Assembly (NCBI GenBank): GCA_037013495.1
Contig: CM072803.1
Location: 12,232,001-12,296,000 of the forward strand
DNA length: 64,000 nucleotides
Origin: Hippophae tibetana
Lineage: Eukaryota > Streptophyta > Magnoliopsida > Rosales > Elaeagnaceae
Reading direction: 5' to 3'
The position numbers and the translations under genes are program-made. The notes below the pieces were generated by a model. The model had not been told where the DNA came from, searched no databases, and worked only from the letters and a program-made list of their open reading frames with translations. Shown here one piece after another: positions 11,990 to 25,800 of the stretch (within the stretch, counting starts at the first letter, position 1; each line of letters starts with the position of its first letter).

Positions 11990-14900
11990 TAAAGTCACAT
12001 TTTCTATCCTTCCAGGAAAATGATCAAACAACTTCCTAAAACGAAGACTCCGTCCCTGACAAAGCACATAGAAAAATGGTTTACACTTCTTTCAAGCCTA
12101 CCTACAGAGCAACTTGATAAGCACACATTTCACATCGTCATAGACCAAGATATATCCCGACATGGGCCATCCACTACCACTCAAGGAATGGTCAGCAAAA
12201 CTTGGTGATGCTACCCAAGCATCACCAACTGACCTTCTAAGGGCTACCACCGACGAGTCTAAGTTGCAGTCCATATATGACGTGTCATCTTCCATTATGC
12301 TAGACTAAGAACTTGACCCCCGATAGGGGCACATTCCTACATCTAAATCAGTCGAATATGCACGCCTCTTAATCATATCAGATTATGAGCCACAAAAAAG
12401 CATTAGTGTAGGTATATCATTACCACTGGATGAGTAAAGGACCTAGACTTATTCCTCATACAAAATAGGGATGTGTTTGTATGGTTTCATGAAGACATGC
12501 TCAACTTTAACTTGAGTGTACTTCTCGTACCTCACCTCAATTAGATCCAAAGTTCAAACCTATCACATAAAAAAAGATCTTATAATGAGGAAAGGTACTT
12601 TTCCATAGAGGTAGAGGTAAATAAACTCTTCAAAGTTGGTATATAACAGAAGTGTACTATCCATATTGGTTAGTTAATGTTTTCCTAGTCAAAAAATCAA
12701 TGGGCAGTGGCAAATGTGTGTGGATCTCATCGACCTGAATAAGGCCAATCCAAAAGATAGTTTCTAATTACCATATATTGACTAACATATGGATGTTATG
12801 GTAAGACATATCACTCTATCTTGCATGGACTCATACTCTAGGTACAATCAAATTTGAATGTACGGTTTTGATGAAGAAAAAATAAGTTTCATGACTAATT
12901 AAGGACTATTTTGCTACAAGGTCATGCTTTTTGGCCTAAAGAATGCTAGAGCCATATACTAGAGATTAATGGATAAAATGTTTTCAAATCGCATCAGACA
13001 CTTAATGAAAGTGTATGTAGATGACATAATTGTCAAAATTAAACACACGAAAGAGTACATCATTCATTTAAGTGGGACCTTTGACATTCTTCGAAAATAT
13101 GGGATGGAACTAAATCCTAAAAAGTGTGCATTCAGAGTGGGCTCAGGCAATTTCTTAGAGTTCATGGTCAACCAAAGAAGGATTGAAGCTAACCTTGAGA
13201 AAATAAAGGCACTATTAGAAATGTCACCCCTATACATTATCAAAGATATTTAGAAATTGATGAGAAGAGTTATTGCCTTAAACCATTCCGTATCACGTGC
13301 AACTAACAAGTATGCACCCTTCTTTAAAATATTACGAGGAAAATCTAACTTCTTATGGGATGAAATTTGTGAAGAAGCATTCAAAGAATTAAAAGAATGC
13401 TTAGGTAACCCACAATAATTAGCTAGTCCACAGCCAAGTAGCATCCTCACTTTATACCTGACAACCTTATAAATGACTTTTAGCATAGCCCTGGTAAAAG
13501 ACAACAACAGTGTCCAAACACTTAACTACTATACGAGTAAGTCTCTCTATAATGTGGAATAGAAATACTCACAAAGTGAAAAAATAGCTTTTGCATTCAT
13601 ATTGGTAGCCAAAACTTTGCACCCATATTTTCAGGCTTACGATATTGTTGTCCCAATAAACACCCAACTTAGACAAGTGCTCTCTAATTCGAGGTATCAA
13701 GCTTACTTAAAAATTGGTCTATTGAGCTTAGTGAATTTGACATTGAATACATCCCTTGTACAACCATTAAAAGTCAAGTCTTGGTCGATTTTATAGTTGA
13801 GATCCCTTATGAAGAACTTTATAATGAAAAAAATGGAGGTGAACACTACATGTTGATGGTACATCCAACAAAATATAGAGTGGAGATAGGCTCATATTAG
13901 TCACCCTAGGTGACCCCTTACATTGTGCATTAAGACTTCTATTCAAAAACATAAAACAATGAAGCAGAATACAAAGCACTCATTGTTGAACTTAACTTAA
14001 CCAAAACATCGGGAGCCAAATAAATAAATTGTTTTAATGACTCCTAACTTCTTATGAAACAAGTGTTAAATGACTTCTAAGTCCAAATAATATCAAAATT
14101 TAGCTATAATATTTCTATATGCAATGGCGTCATTGATCCTGAGTACCATTCCATAAGAAAAAACACTCAAGCAACAACTCTTTCTTATCTAGTCTCCACC
14201 ATAGACAAAGAACTGGACTGAACGATCCTTATCCACCACATTGTAGAGCCTATTATCAAAGCCCTTGATATAGAAATGTTCCTCATTGAATCGGATCCTA
14301 ATTGGGTGGGTCTGATCAGAAGCTTCAAATGAAACCTTGCCCAGAAGTAAGAAAAAGGTGAGAAAACTAAGAATCATATCTACTCATTTTAACATATGAA
14401 ATGGAATTTAATATCATCATGGCTTTCACAACCAATACCTTAGGTGCTTGACAGCAGATTCAACCAACTGTGTTGAGATTCATAAAAGGATGTATGGAAC
14501 CACTCTAGTGGAAGAAGTCTAGTCCTCAAGCTAGCTAGATAGGAATACTATTGGCTCCCCACACTTAAGGATGCATATAAATAGGTCAAAAAATGTAGCA
14601 AGTGCCAATGACACTTGCATATTCTTAAGAAACCCACTGAAACATTAACGTGTTTACAAATCCCCTCGTTATCCACACAATAGAGGTCGGACCTTATCAA
14701 TCCATTGCCCACAATCAAATGAAGTAAGTATGGAAATGTTACCGTAGAATATTATACCAAATGGGTGGAAATTGATCCACTCTTGTAAATATCAAAAGAT
14801 AGAGTCATCGATTTCATCTGGAAAAATAGTATATGCAAATTCAGAGTTCTCTACAATCTAATATTAGATAATGGAATCCAATTCATATGAAAAATATTTA

Positions 14901-15500
14901 GAAACTTATATGAAGAGTTCCACATTTAACATGTTTTCTTTGCAGTCAAGCACCTTCGGGCTAATGGCCAAGTCAAGGCTTTTAATAAAGTAATCAAATT
15001 GAACCTAAAGAGAAAACTCAAAACATGCAAGAAAGCAATGGTTGAAAAACTACTAGCGGACTTATGGGCCTATAGAACCACATCAAGAACGACCATAGGG
15101 GAGATCACCTACTTCTTAGAGGCTATCATCCCAATTAAAATTAGGCTACTAAGCTATAGAAACATATTTGAAAACCTGGAAGACAATGAAGATGTCTTGG
15201 CCTTGAACCTTGACTTACTCAAAGAAAAAAGGAAACAGAACCAGATCAGATTAGTCGCTTACCAACAAAGGATTTCCAATCATTATAACTACTCAGTCAA
15301 TCCCTGACATTTCCAATCAAATGACATGGTGTTAAAGCAAATGACACAATCGACTATAAAAAAAAGGTAGAAACCTTTGGTCCAATATGGGAAGGCCCAT
15401 ACAAAATAAAACGTGTTCTTGGAAAGGAATTATATCGCTTGTAAACCTTGGGAGGTTCTGAGGTCCTAAACGCATGCAACATATAGCACCTCAAAAAATT
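11990..15500 (+). pseudogene. Gypsy pol remains: reverse transcriptase, two RNase H-like regions, integrase
   Basis: Read in shifting frames. Reverse transcriptase spans about 12650-13250, with FLVKKS near 12690 and an intact YVDD at 13014-13025, in a frame containing NPKKCAF. A first RNase H region follows at about 13440-13800 (SEKIAFAFILVAKTLHPYFQ region near 13590). A second begins with HVDGTSNK at about 13845. Two RNase H domains in tandem are a trait of the Tat lineage. Integrase follows at about 14560-15400, with LDNGIQF near 14865. Many stops sit at former CAG or CAA codons (for example after ARAIY near 12958). Gag is not recognised. Not functional. Confidence 0.75.
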
Positions 15501-16950
15501 ATTATCAATAGAAATCACTCCTCATATAAAAATAAAATCCCAAGGAGCAAAATAACAAAAAATGCACCTCATTTTAATTGTTTCATTTTTAAATTAATAG
15601 ACTTGGTTTTATTTTAGTTTGTCATTTGAATTCATAAATAAAGAGGACATTTCTACATTGAATGGATAAAAAGAACTGCATTTTATCTATACTCGTGGAA
15701 TTTGATAAGGACGGGGAAAGTCCAAATGATAAAGGGATTGAGATACGTTGACTATAAAAGTACACACGGTAGTATCCTTAGGTTCACTTCTCAGATAAAT
15801 TATAAATACGTAAACATATAAAGTGCTCTCCACCTCCTTGATTTGTGAGTTCACTAACTATAGAAGTTGGCACCTATGGTTAAAGATAGGATGTACTCAA
15901 AGTATAGGCTCTATAATCTATAAAAAATCAACACGGCAAGCACCTTAATAGGCTCTCTATATCATTTGATGATAGATCTTGACGATGGGCCCTAACTGAC
16001 CTAGGGATATGCAACAACTACTCCCCAAGTTCAAGAGTTGCGTTAACTTCTATACCTCACCACTATGGGCCTTGAATCACCTATAGATAGGCAACATTAT
16101 GCTCTAAGTTTAGGAATTGCTACAAATTTTGCACCCACCACTATAGACCCTAATTAACCTATGGATATGTAGTAACTACACCTTGTTTCTAGGAGTTGCT
16201 ACACCATCTATGCAACATCCATACAAACATAAATTTACTCACTTTGGGGACCTTTAGTCTCTAACCATGGGTTTTGATAAAAAAAAATGCCACCAATAAA
16301 TAAAGTGTAACAACAATCACGATATAATGGAATAATCCATCAAGGAATACAAAAAATTTCAAATCCTCAAGACTAAATGCTTAAATGACATGATAAACTC
16401 AAGCATACCAAGCAACAAGGCTGGTATACTAGGACCACCTTGTTCCAAACAAACCACCATTTACTTGGACAAAATGAAAACAAATCACATGAAAGTGATA
16501 AAGTTTAGGCAACCCAATGGGTACACGGTCAAACTAAAATTGACCAAACTAGCTAATGGACACATGATAAACTAGGACGATAAGAGCACACTGAATGGCA
16601 CATGGCTAGATACGACATATGTGGCTCAACGAAACATATATGATCGGACATGACACATGTGGTCAGACAAAAAGAGTATGGCTGAACATGACACATATGA
16701 CCAAACATAATATATGCGGCTAGTTAAGGCACACATACATGGATCCACAATTATTCATATCGTTCTGGGCTCGCTCCCTAACAAGTACACACTATTATGT
16801 ACCAACGTGGTGGATCACAAATCCCAACAAAGACATGCTTAAGGAACACCCCTTGTCTAAAAATGCCATACAAAGTTTAAGTCTACTATAAGAAATTAAA
16901 GCCACCAAGTACTTACACTTTGGTGGAAACTAAAATCAAAAGAACACAAA
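15501..16950 (+). other. 3' non-coding part of the gypsy element
   Basis: No coding signal. 16580-16740 has degenerate short repeats of an ACACATATGACC / ACATATGTGGCT kind, a tandem-derived patch. Confidence 0.5.
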
Positions 16951-18080
16951 AAATAGGCTATTGATTTCCACATCTAATCATACTTTAAGAAGCATTATCT
17001 CTTTTGTTTGCTTCCTCCTCATTTGTATCAAGACCATCATTGTTAAATCCATTTTGGCTCTCCTTCTACCATTTAGAGGTGATTACACCTTGGAAAGTGG
17101 CCTTCTCCTTTGAATATAGAAAGATGGTAGTCACATCTGAACCCCCTAACATTGATAGTGCTAATGAATGCTTAAAGATAAATGTTATTGGATATGGGGA
17201 AAACTTAAAAGAATTTATTGTGTCGCCCATACTTAAGATTGTTACACATGATGCTATGAACAAGGGCATAACTCACCAAAAAATAACTCAACCTGCTTTA
17301 ACTTTAAAAGTATGGAATCAAAGGTTGATATTGTGGATTATGTGAACTTTTTGGAGGACATGTCTCTTATGTGTGTCTCAAAGGCAATGATTAATTTTTT
17401 TGAGATAGGATCTAAAGCTCAAACCATCAATTCAAAGGACACAAAGTTTAGACCCCACATTTTCACCCTCCTATCTCAAGTCAAGTATAAAGGTGAAAAA
17501 GTCCAACAAAGAGGTCTAAAAAAACTAGAAAAACATAAATTGAATGAATCATGATGGAATGCTTATAAGAATGCCAAAAAGTTCAAAAGGAAGACAAAAA
17601 TATGGCATGAAAAGAGAATTTAGCACCGTGTTTGCGGACCAGAAAATAAAGTATTATTGAACAAATAAAGACTCAAAATATTTCTAAGCAAACTCAAAAG
17701 TAAATGGACACAAAGAGATGTGAATTAGGACTTGATATGGTCGTCTAGTCAAAGACGTTAATTATGACACTGGTTGGGGGGAAACCCAACGTTATGTTAC
17801 TTTTATTTTTATTGTTTTTGTTTTGTAAGTGAATAAATGTGTAGAGCAATGGTGCAATATGATTAAGTAGTTTCAACGACAGATATGGTGTGCCAAGACT
17901 AAGAGAGTTTTATTTCCTTTTACCTTTTCATATTTATATGTACACATTGGAGACAATGTGTCATTTAAGTTTGGAGGAAGGAACTTCATTCTCTACATTA
18001 GTATTTACAATACATTTTAAATTTTTTAGGGTTTTTTTAAATTCTTAGGATGTTTTTAATCATGATTTGGGTAAAAATTG

Positions 18081-18133
<53 letters not shown>

Positions 18134-18141
18134 TGTGTGTA
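18081..18141. repeat. (AT)n(GT)n microsatellite
   Basis: About 10 AT units followed by about 20 GT units, with minor interruptions further on. Confidence 0.95.
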
Positions 18142-18771
18142 ACTTAAATGCATGCATGCTTAATATGAAACATATGAACTCAATGATAAAAATTGGTTGT
18201 CATGACTAGGATAAGGAATGTAACATATTTGTTAGTATACTTACATTAATAATGCAATATGCTTGCTAGTTTTGATTGGATTGATTGAAATTCTTATACA
18301 CATGTTCATAATTGATTTTGGTGTGTTTATTGAGAAAAAAATTGTAGTGAGTTATACAATTCGATGAGATCTACCAAGTTTTAGAATATATTTGATCATC
18401 CCTTGAAGCGAAATCCTTAATAGTATTTAGCAAGAGAAATTATTTAAGCCTTATTTGGATTGATTGAACCTTTCAAGCTAACCATTGTTAATATCTAATC
18501 ACTTATTTGACCTAACAAATAACCATTCATATCATTAAGCCATATTTAATGCCTAACCAGTAAGCATTATCTTTATCCTTGCACCTTTAGCTTGTGAAAA
18601 GAAAAAAATGCAATCATGTGTTATGCTATAGAGTAAGGTGAAGTGTAATGCACTCTATTAAATAAAGAAAAAAACTCACAACACAATTATCCTTGTAAAT
18701 AAAAAGAAAAGAAAATTTAAAATAAGTTTAGGGTTGTTGTGAAGTTACAAAAAGAGAAAAGAGATGTGGGG

Positions 18772-20359
18772 TGTGATGATTCTATTAAAGTATAGTCATT
18801 AGCGCACTTTTTTACTTAATATTTACTTATTTTATTCAATAAATAGTATTTTTAGGGCTAAAAATATTAGAATATAAATTTTTTAGTGAAAAGGGGTGAA
18901 AATATATTTTTTGAATTTTTTTGGGATTTTTATAGATTTTTTATGGATTTTTATAGATTTTTATAGATTTTTTATGAATTTTTATAGATTTTTTATGAAT
19001 TTTTAACGCATGACCAATCAGAAGCTCCAACGTGGCATGCTACGCAAGTAGAGGAGCTGAATGGACAAGACACAAAGATGCCATGTAAGCAGGGACAACA
19101 AGTCATAGATCGTAGCATGTGAGGGTCAAAGTAGTGCATTCCATGTATCAACTCAAAGTTCAATTTGAGTTCGAGCGCGGTTAAACCTTCATACCACGTC
19201 TCACCACGCTACTTATCCAGACGTTCCACCCATGTACCACGCTATTTGTTACTGTGAATCATATTGCGACGTGTGGGGCTAACTCAACATGCATTGACTC
19301 GGACTGATCTCCCCTACCACGCATCGTACCTAGTGAATTCTGTGTGCCACGTGTTGTGTTATGATTTGTTAGCGTTGTTGATTTTACTTGTATTGATCTC
19401 AGCCTTTAATTTGAAGCTAATTTGATGGTCTATATCGCATATGAGCTATATTTAAGCCCCTAATCATCCCATAAACCCTAATGAGCCACCATTAGCATAA
19501 TTTTGATCAATTTTTGGAGCTAAAAAGAGAGAGAAATATAGAAAAATAGAAAATGATATACAATTTTGGTAGAGATTCAAAAGAAGATTAGTACTAGATA
19601 CAATTCAAGAGATTGATTGTATTTCTTTTTCTACACTTTTATTTATGAATTTTTATGTATTTCTTTATGAAAAATAAGAGTTTTATGGACACAATTATGT
19701 GTAGTTACCTTTGTAATTTAGGGACATTAGGAACCCAATTATCACCATAATATGATATAATATTTTTTCCAAATTATAATTATATTATTTAATATGATTT
19801 TATGCTATTAATTGTTTGACCAACAATTTATCTGTAGAGACAATTAAATAGATTTGAGAAAGTTATTTAATTATTTGTCTTGATTAAATAACATATATAG
19901 TTTCTAGGCAAAGATACATGATTCTTATGTATGTGATCCATAATTGATGAACTTAATGAGTAGTATGCAACTTAATTGGTATAAAAGTGTGATTAAATTA
20001 ATTACTATATGATGTGTAGTTTACATAATAGATGAATACATGCTAGGTTAGATTCAATTGATTTGTAATTAATTGATAATTATATTGTGGGGATTTTAAC
20101 GATTTGTATGTTTAGAAAATTGGTGGATTAAATATTTCTAGATATCTTATTAGTTACCAAATCTGATTTAATTAATTATTGCTATTTACTTTTAGTTATT
20201 TTAATTTTGCTTCCTTAAAATATAAAAATAAAAAAATTGATTTTTATTTTTTTTAATTTTAAAAATTAGTTTCTAATAAAATAATCTATGTAGTAATGAT
20301 ATTTTCTTATCATTATATTACTTGTTATAATACATATACTTACGTATTCATTGCACACA
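18772..20359 (+). repeat. LTR of nested gypsy element
   Basis: Begins TGTGATGATTCT after a polypurine tract and ends ATTGCACACA. Homologous to the complement of 41473-42985 throughout, including ACTTAATATTTA...TTATTCAATAA near the start and TTCTTATCATTATATTACTTG near the end. An internal 21-bp-type repeat of ATTTTTTATGGATTTTTATAG at about 18920-19010 is absent from the other copy. Confidence 0.75.
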
Positions 20360-22178
20360 TAATTTGTTTGGCGATCACTAAGCTACCGTAGGGTCCAAAC
20401 CTTAATAAGGGATCTGCTTGAAAAGTATGAGTCTATTAATATGTACAAAAAGAGAACATGTTAAAAATGAATAAAATATATCATAGCAAGGCTAAGTCTT
20501 AAAGTGAGTCATGGGTAGGAAAACTATTGGAAGGGTGTGAGAGGGACCCCCAAAAACTCTAGATCAAAATCTCTCTTTACTATGAAAAGTGAGTCATATC
20601 ACCCCTTCAAAAGCTTCTTAATTAAAATATGATTGGCATAAGGTTTAAGATAAAGCTAACAACAAATGCCACCTTGAAGATGCGAGAAGTAGCAATAAGT
20701 GAATTGTCCATGGTTAACTAACGTCCATATTTTTCTCTAGAGTACTCAACAATACAACAGTATCCAATAATAGGCATGGGAAAACTATGATAGAGTGGCA
20801 CCGACATATGTCAAAAACTTATGTACTATATGCAAAAAGGGATTATCTATAGATAAAGGACCCGACCCAGAATGGGTTTACTTCAACTCATGCTCAAAAC
20901 TATATGTCATCCTTATTAATTCTAATACATTAAAAAATCCCTAAGTCTATCCAAGAAATGATCTGCTATTCGAGAATGGACCTTGTTTATAGAAAAGAAA
21001 CTATAATCTAAACCATCATAACCTAATGGGTACTTAGAAATACTAAAAAAAATAAAGTCTTTCATCATTGGAAAAGTCAGTTCACACCAAACGAGCATCC
21101 AAATAACCCATACGGATAGAATCTCATTGTTGAGACAATCCAAAACCATCACCCAACTTGATGCTTATAGAGCCAACAATGAGTGTACCCGAGGAACCAA
21201 ATCCATAGATGGATACTCTATGAGTGATCAGACCATGGCAAGAGATTCCATGAGTGTTCAATCTATAGCTAGACATATGGGTATCCAGACCATGGTTGGA
21301 TGCACCATAGGTGATCGAACCATGGGTAGGAAAACCATCGTTAGACACACCATAGGTGATCGGACCATGAGTGGTCATACCATGGTGGGATATACCATAG
21401 TTTATCAGACATGGGGCCCATATTCCTCCTTCAATCCTCCATTCTATAGCCACCTCACAAGACCTATTCTGGTCCATGCTCGCTCATCCTCATGATGACG
21501 AAGTCCAATCCAATCCATTAATCATCTCATACTTCATCACTTCCTACATATGAAAGAATGAGTGTAAGTGTCATGGGGTGCAAGGTGTTTGGACAATAAG
21601 AAAATAAAAATCCTATATTTTCTACGAAGTTCTAGAAAAAAAAATATATGAAAAAAAGTTTGAAAAAAGAAAGACTTACCAGACCTTGATGCCAAATTCC
21701 TTCATTCTTCTCTCTTTCTCTCTCAAAAGTGAGCTTTGAAAGGTAGAGTGAAAAAGTGAAAGGGAGAGCTCTATTTATATAGAGGATGAGAAAGGAGCTA
21801 GTCTAATCATCATAAAACCCATCAAAGGGTTCCAGACTGTAGATAGTCATAGGCTCACAAGCACACAAATTTGGATCCATGACCTTCCTCCAAAAATGGG
21901 AAAATGAACATGTTGGATGGTAGTTTTTAAGTTGACATAACTTCCTAACCAGGAGTTTGGTTGAGAATCGATAAAAACCACCAATAACAAGACAAAACTG
22001 CTCATGTTTTAAGTGCCTAGGACAATGAGGAATTTTTCATATGGGCAAGTAATGACGACGCAAGTGTGGACTCAACACTACTAATGAGTTTAAAAAATTT
22101 ATGAACCCAGGTGATGACAGAATAGTAAAATAGACTTTATAGCCCATGTATCCAGACCTACCAGGTATAAGGAGCTCA
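20360..22178 (+). other. Rest of gypsy 3' non-coding region with tandem subrepeats
   Basis: 21210-21420 is a run of diverged units of about 20 and 40 bp, such as ATCGGACCATGAGTGGTCAT and CACCATAGGTGATCG. These keep open frames on both strands but look like tandem DNA, not a gene. The remainder shows no coding signal. Confidence 0.6.
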
Positions 22179-22707
22179 TGTTAGGTATAAGATAATTCAC
22201 ACCATATAGCATAATATAAGAAATCTCAGTCAACAAATGACTTGCATACTAGTCTAGTTAATGTTGAGTCAACATATAAGCATCAATATCAGATAAATAT
22301 CCAATAGAATGAGGGACTAACATTTAATATCTTAATTATCCAATAACAAGATAATTAAATAGATAAAGCTCTAGCATTAAGATAAGTTTATTATTATGGG
22401 TAAGGATCATAAGCAGGTATATTTTCTCCTATTCATCACTAGTCACCATTAAATATAACTTCACATAACTGAAAATGACTTCAAATACTCAAATCTATAC
22501 TTTCTCCTTAAATAATTCTCTACAGTACAAGGAAAGACACTAGTTTCCTTATTCTTTTCACTACTTAGACTTATATAAGCATCGAAAGGCCAAAGGCCAC
22601 CACATCTAGTGGTACTTTAAGGTCTTAACAATATGTTCTCTATTCTCAAGTCTACCGAAAACAAGTATGAATCCAATCATTAGTATTGATAAAAATCAAT
22701 ATAAACA
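22179..22707 (+). repeat. 3' LTR of gypsy element
   Basis: 529 bp, begins TGTTAGG and ends ...AAACA. It matches the split 5' LTR and serves as the uninterrupted reference for it. Confidence 0.7.
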
Positions 22708-22894
22708 CATAACTTACCATTGGTTTTATATATCATTCTATTTTAAACACGTAATGTGACATTTATTCGTTATGCCAATTATGGTTAATTTCTTAATCAA
22801 AATTAGTATATATTAATGTATTTAGAATTTTTTTTAAAGTTAGTTATACATGTACTTAAAATTTAATTTGATTTAATAGGTACAACTATTTTCA

Positions 22895-25800
22895 ATGAAT
22901 TTAAATAAAAAAATTGATGAGAATAAGTGCTAAATTTTACTCTCTTAAAATTTTGTCTCACATTCCTATTTTACATCTCTTAAGAGATGTTTAAATAAAA
23001 AAAGATTTACAATTGAGATTGGGCCTAAGGATCACCCATTTTTGTGGAAGGGGATAAGACCTAGGCAATTATGGTTCCACACAAATGTACACACACTGTC
23101 GTCCATCTGATCAACTGGTCGTGTCGTGCCTTATCATGAAATGACGAGTCTGAGTGCGTGTGTATGAGGTGAGGTAGCACTTTATTTTTGGAAAAAAATC
23201 ATTATTAAAACTATTTTTCCAACAAACATGACAGTTATTTTATGACGGTTATTTAGTGACCATTATTTTGTAATCGTTATTTTCATAATTATGTGAACAT
23301 TGCACATCTTTTTTCAATTATAGATAGAGGGAAATAGCTCTCAGTTTTATGACACAACAAAAAGACTCAAAACTGCTCTTCATAGCAAACCCAAGAAAAG
23401 AAAATTCAAAATTGTTTTTTTAGTTTTTCGAGCAACATAAATATTTTAAAGGTGTAGCATTCCAGACTTCATCAGTGTAATGAAGCTCTCAGATAAAAAA
23501 AAAGATTTTGGGCTGTTTTATCCTATGGACAACGAGGTTGTGTTTGCTTGCACAAATTTGGGTAGAGTTGTGAAACGTCTTAAAGAGAGCGACCTAGTTC
23601 GTAACTCAACCCAAGTAATATATTTTGGTATATCCATAACATTGTTCTTATATTGTTTTCACATACTTGATACAACAATTTTAAGATGTTTTCTTTCCTA
23701 GCATGTCTATTGAAATGTTAACTGCTTATCTTTACAAGTCGTTTCTTTTCGAGGAACTACACTTTAAAAGATAGAGACAAAATTTGTTATTTTTCTATAC
23801 CATGAAGAAGATCGGATTTGTTCTTACTGTTGAAAAAATAACACCACCTAATCCTCTAACTGAAACCTACAACTAAGGACTTAGACACATGGATGGAAAA
23901 TGATTTTCTATGCAAAATTATATTCTTAATGGTTTAGCTGATGATTTTTATGACTATAATAATTCTAATAATTCAGCTAAGGAAATTTAGGATGCACTTC
24001 AAAAGAAGTATGATACTAAGGAAGTTGGAACAAAGAAGTATGTTATTAGTGGATACATGAATTATCAAATGACTGATGACATATATCTGGTGCTACCTCC
24101 TATTAGTGGGGAGAATTTTATTAACAGTTTGCTATGTGATAAATATAGTGCCTAAATCTACTAGCAAAATTTCACCATATGAAATTTTGAAAAATAAGAA
24201 ACATAACTAACTTATTTTAAAACTTGGGGTTGTTTAGCCTATGTTAGGATCCTTGATCCTAAAAGAAATAAATTTGCTACTAGAGCATATGAATGTATGT
24301 TTATAGAATATGATGTGAATAGTAAAGCTTATAAATTCTATGACTTAAATGATCATGTAGTTATAAAATCAAATGATGTTATCTTCTATGAACATAGGTT
24401 TCCCTTTAAATTAAAGAATAGTAGGGGCTCATCTTCTAGTAGTTTACCCATAACTAGAACTAGTGAATAAAATGAGAAATTAGACACAGAAATTAGGAGA
24501 AGTAAACGAGCTCGAACCTCTAAGGATTTTGGATTTGATTTTTATGCTTATATCTTATAGGAAGATCCCCAAACTCTTCAAGAAGTCTTATCTTCTTTAG
24601 ATGCCAACTTATGGGAAGAAACCATAATTGATTAAATGAACTCTCTTGAATATAATAGAACTTGACATTTAGTTGACTTACCGCCTGGTAGCAAAACCAT
24701 AGAATGTAAATGGATACTAAAGAAGAAATTAAAATCTGATGGTACTATTGAAAAGTACAAAACTTGTCTTGCAGTCAAAGGGTATAAACAAAGAGAAAAT
24801 GAATATTTTTTTCATACCTTTTCACCAATCATGTGAATAACTTCCATAGGTGTATTTTTATCTCTTACTGCTATCCATGATTTAGTAGTGCACCAAATGG
24901 ATGTTAAAAATGCCTTCTTAAATGGTGACTTAGAAGAAGATATTTATATAGACCAACCTGAGGGTTTTGTTGTCCTAGGTTAAGAAAATAAAGTTTATAA
25001 ACTAAATAAATCCTTTTATGGTCTAAAATAAGCACCTAAGCGATGACATGAAAAAATTGATAATCTAGTTATCTCATATGGATTCAAAATGAATGGCAGT
25101 GACAAATGCATTTATTATAAATCAGAATATGACATTAGCACTATTATATGTTTATATATGGATGACATGCTTATTTTTGGGTCAAATATTCATGTTAATG
25201 TGTCCTAACTTTGATATGAAAGATCTCGGAGAAGCGAGTGTAATCTTTGGTATAAAGATTACTAGGTCTAAAAAGGGATTTTCTCTAGATCAATCTCATT
25301 ACATTGAGAAGATCTTAAAGACATATAATTACCTTAACTAAAAACCTACATGTACTCCTTATGATCCTAGTGTAAATTTGATCGAGAACACTAGAGACGA
25401 TGTTAGACAAACTGAGTATAAGAGCATCATTGGTAGCTTATGTGATGCTACTAACTGTACTAGACCAAACATAGCTAATGTTGTGGGACTACTATGTAGG
25501 TTTACCAGTAAACCTAGTATAGGGTATTGGAATGATATTGAAAGGGTCATGAGATACCTTAAGAGAACTATGAACCTTAGATTACATTATAAAAAGCTTC
25601 CTATTGTTCTAGAAGGATACAACAATGCTGATTAGAATACTATATCAGAAGAATCCAAAGCAACTAGTGGCTATATATTTAGCATTATTGGTGGAGTTAT
25701 TTCTTGGAAGTCTATAAAACATATAATATTGGCTCAATCTACAATAGAGTCTGAAATAATAGCACTAGTTACTACTGGTGAAGAATTAGGTTGGTTAAGA

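Larger units (their letters stand above)
16951..20359 (+). mobile_element. 3' end and LTR of a second gypsy (possibly Athila-like) element nested in the first
   Basis: The left boundary is uncertain. 17004-17554 contains open but unrecognised frames. Near 17940 the sequence ACATTGGAGACAATGTG followed by AAGTTTGGAGGAAGG resembles a motif common in Athila-type internal regions. A purine-rich tract (AAAAAGAGAAAAGAGATG, about 18749-18766) directly precedes the LTR, as expected for plus-strand priming. The LTR (about 18772-20359) matches an inverted copy at 41473-42985. After it comes TTTGGCGATCAC near 20377, faintly like a primer-binding site. Confidence 0.6.
8351..22707 (+). mobile_element. Old Ty3/gypsy (Tat-like) LTR retrotransposon with nested insertions
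   Basis: The 5' LTR is 8351-8480 plus 11434-11822 (about 519 bp), interrupted by a CACTA-like element. The 3' LTR is 22179-22707 (529 bp). Both begin TGT and align along their length, including a conserved TATA region and the terminal TATTGATAAAAAT. The interior carries pol remains (about 12.0-15.5 kb) followed by about 6.6 kb of non-coding DNA that contains a second gypsy fragment. A long 3' non-coding region is known in Tat/Ogre elements. The two LTRs are clearly diverged, so the insertion is old. I could not find a matching 5-bp target duplication, so the outer ends may be off by a few bases. Confidence 0.75.

Noticed and set aside
17004..17554. Overlapping ORFs of 113 and 80 codons
   Set aside because: They lie in the decayed interior of the nested gypsy element, show no recognised domain and overlap each other. 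Kept only as part of that element.
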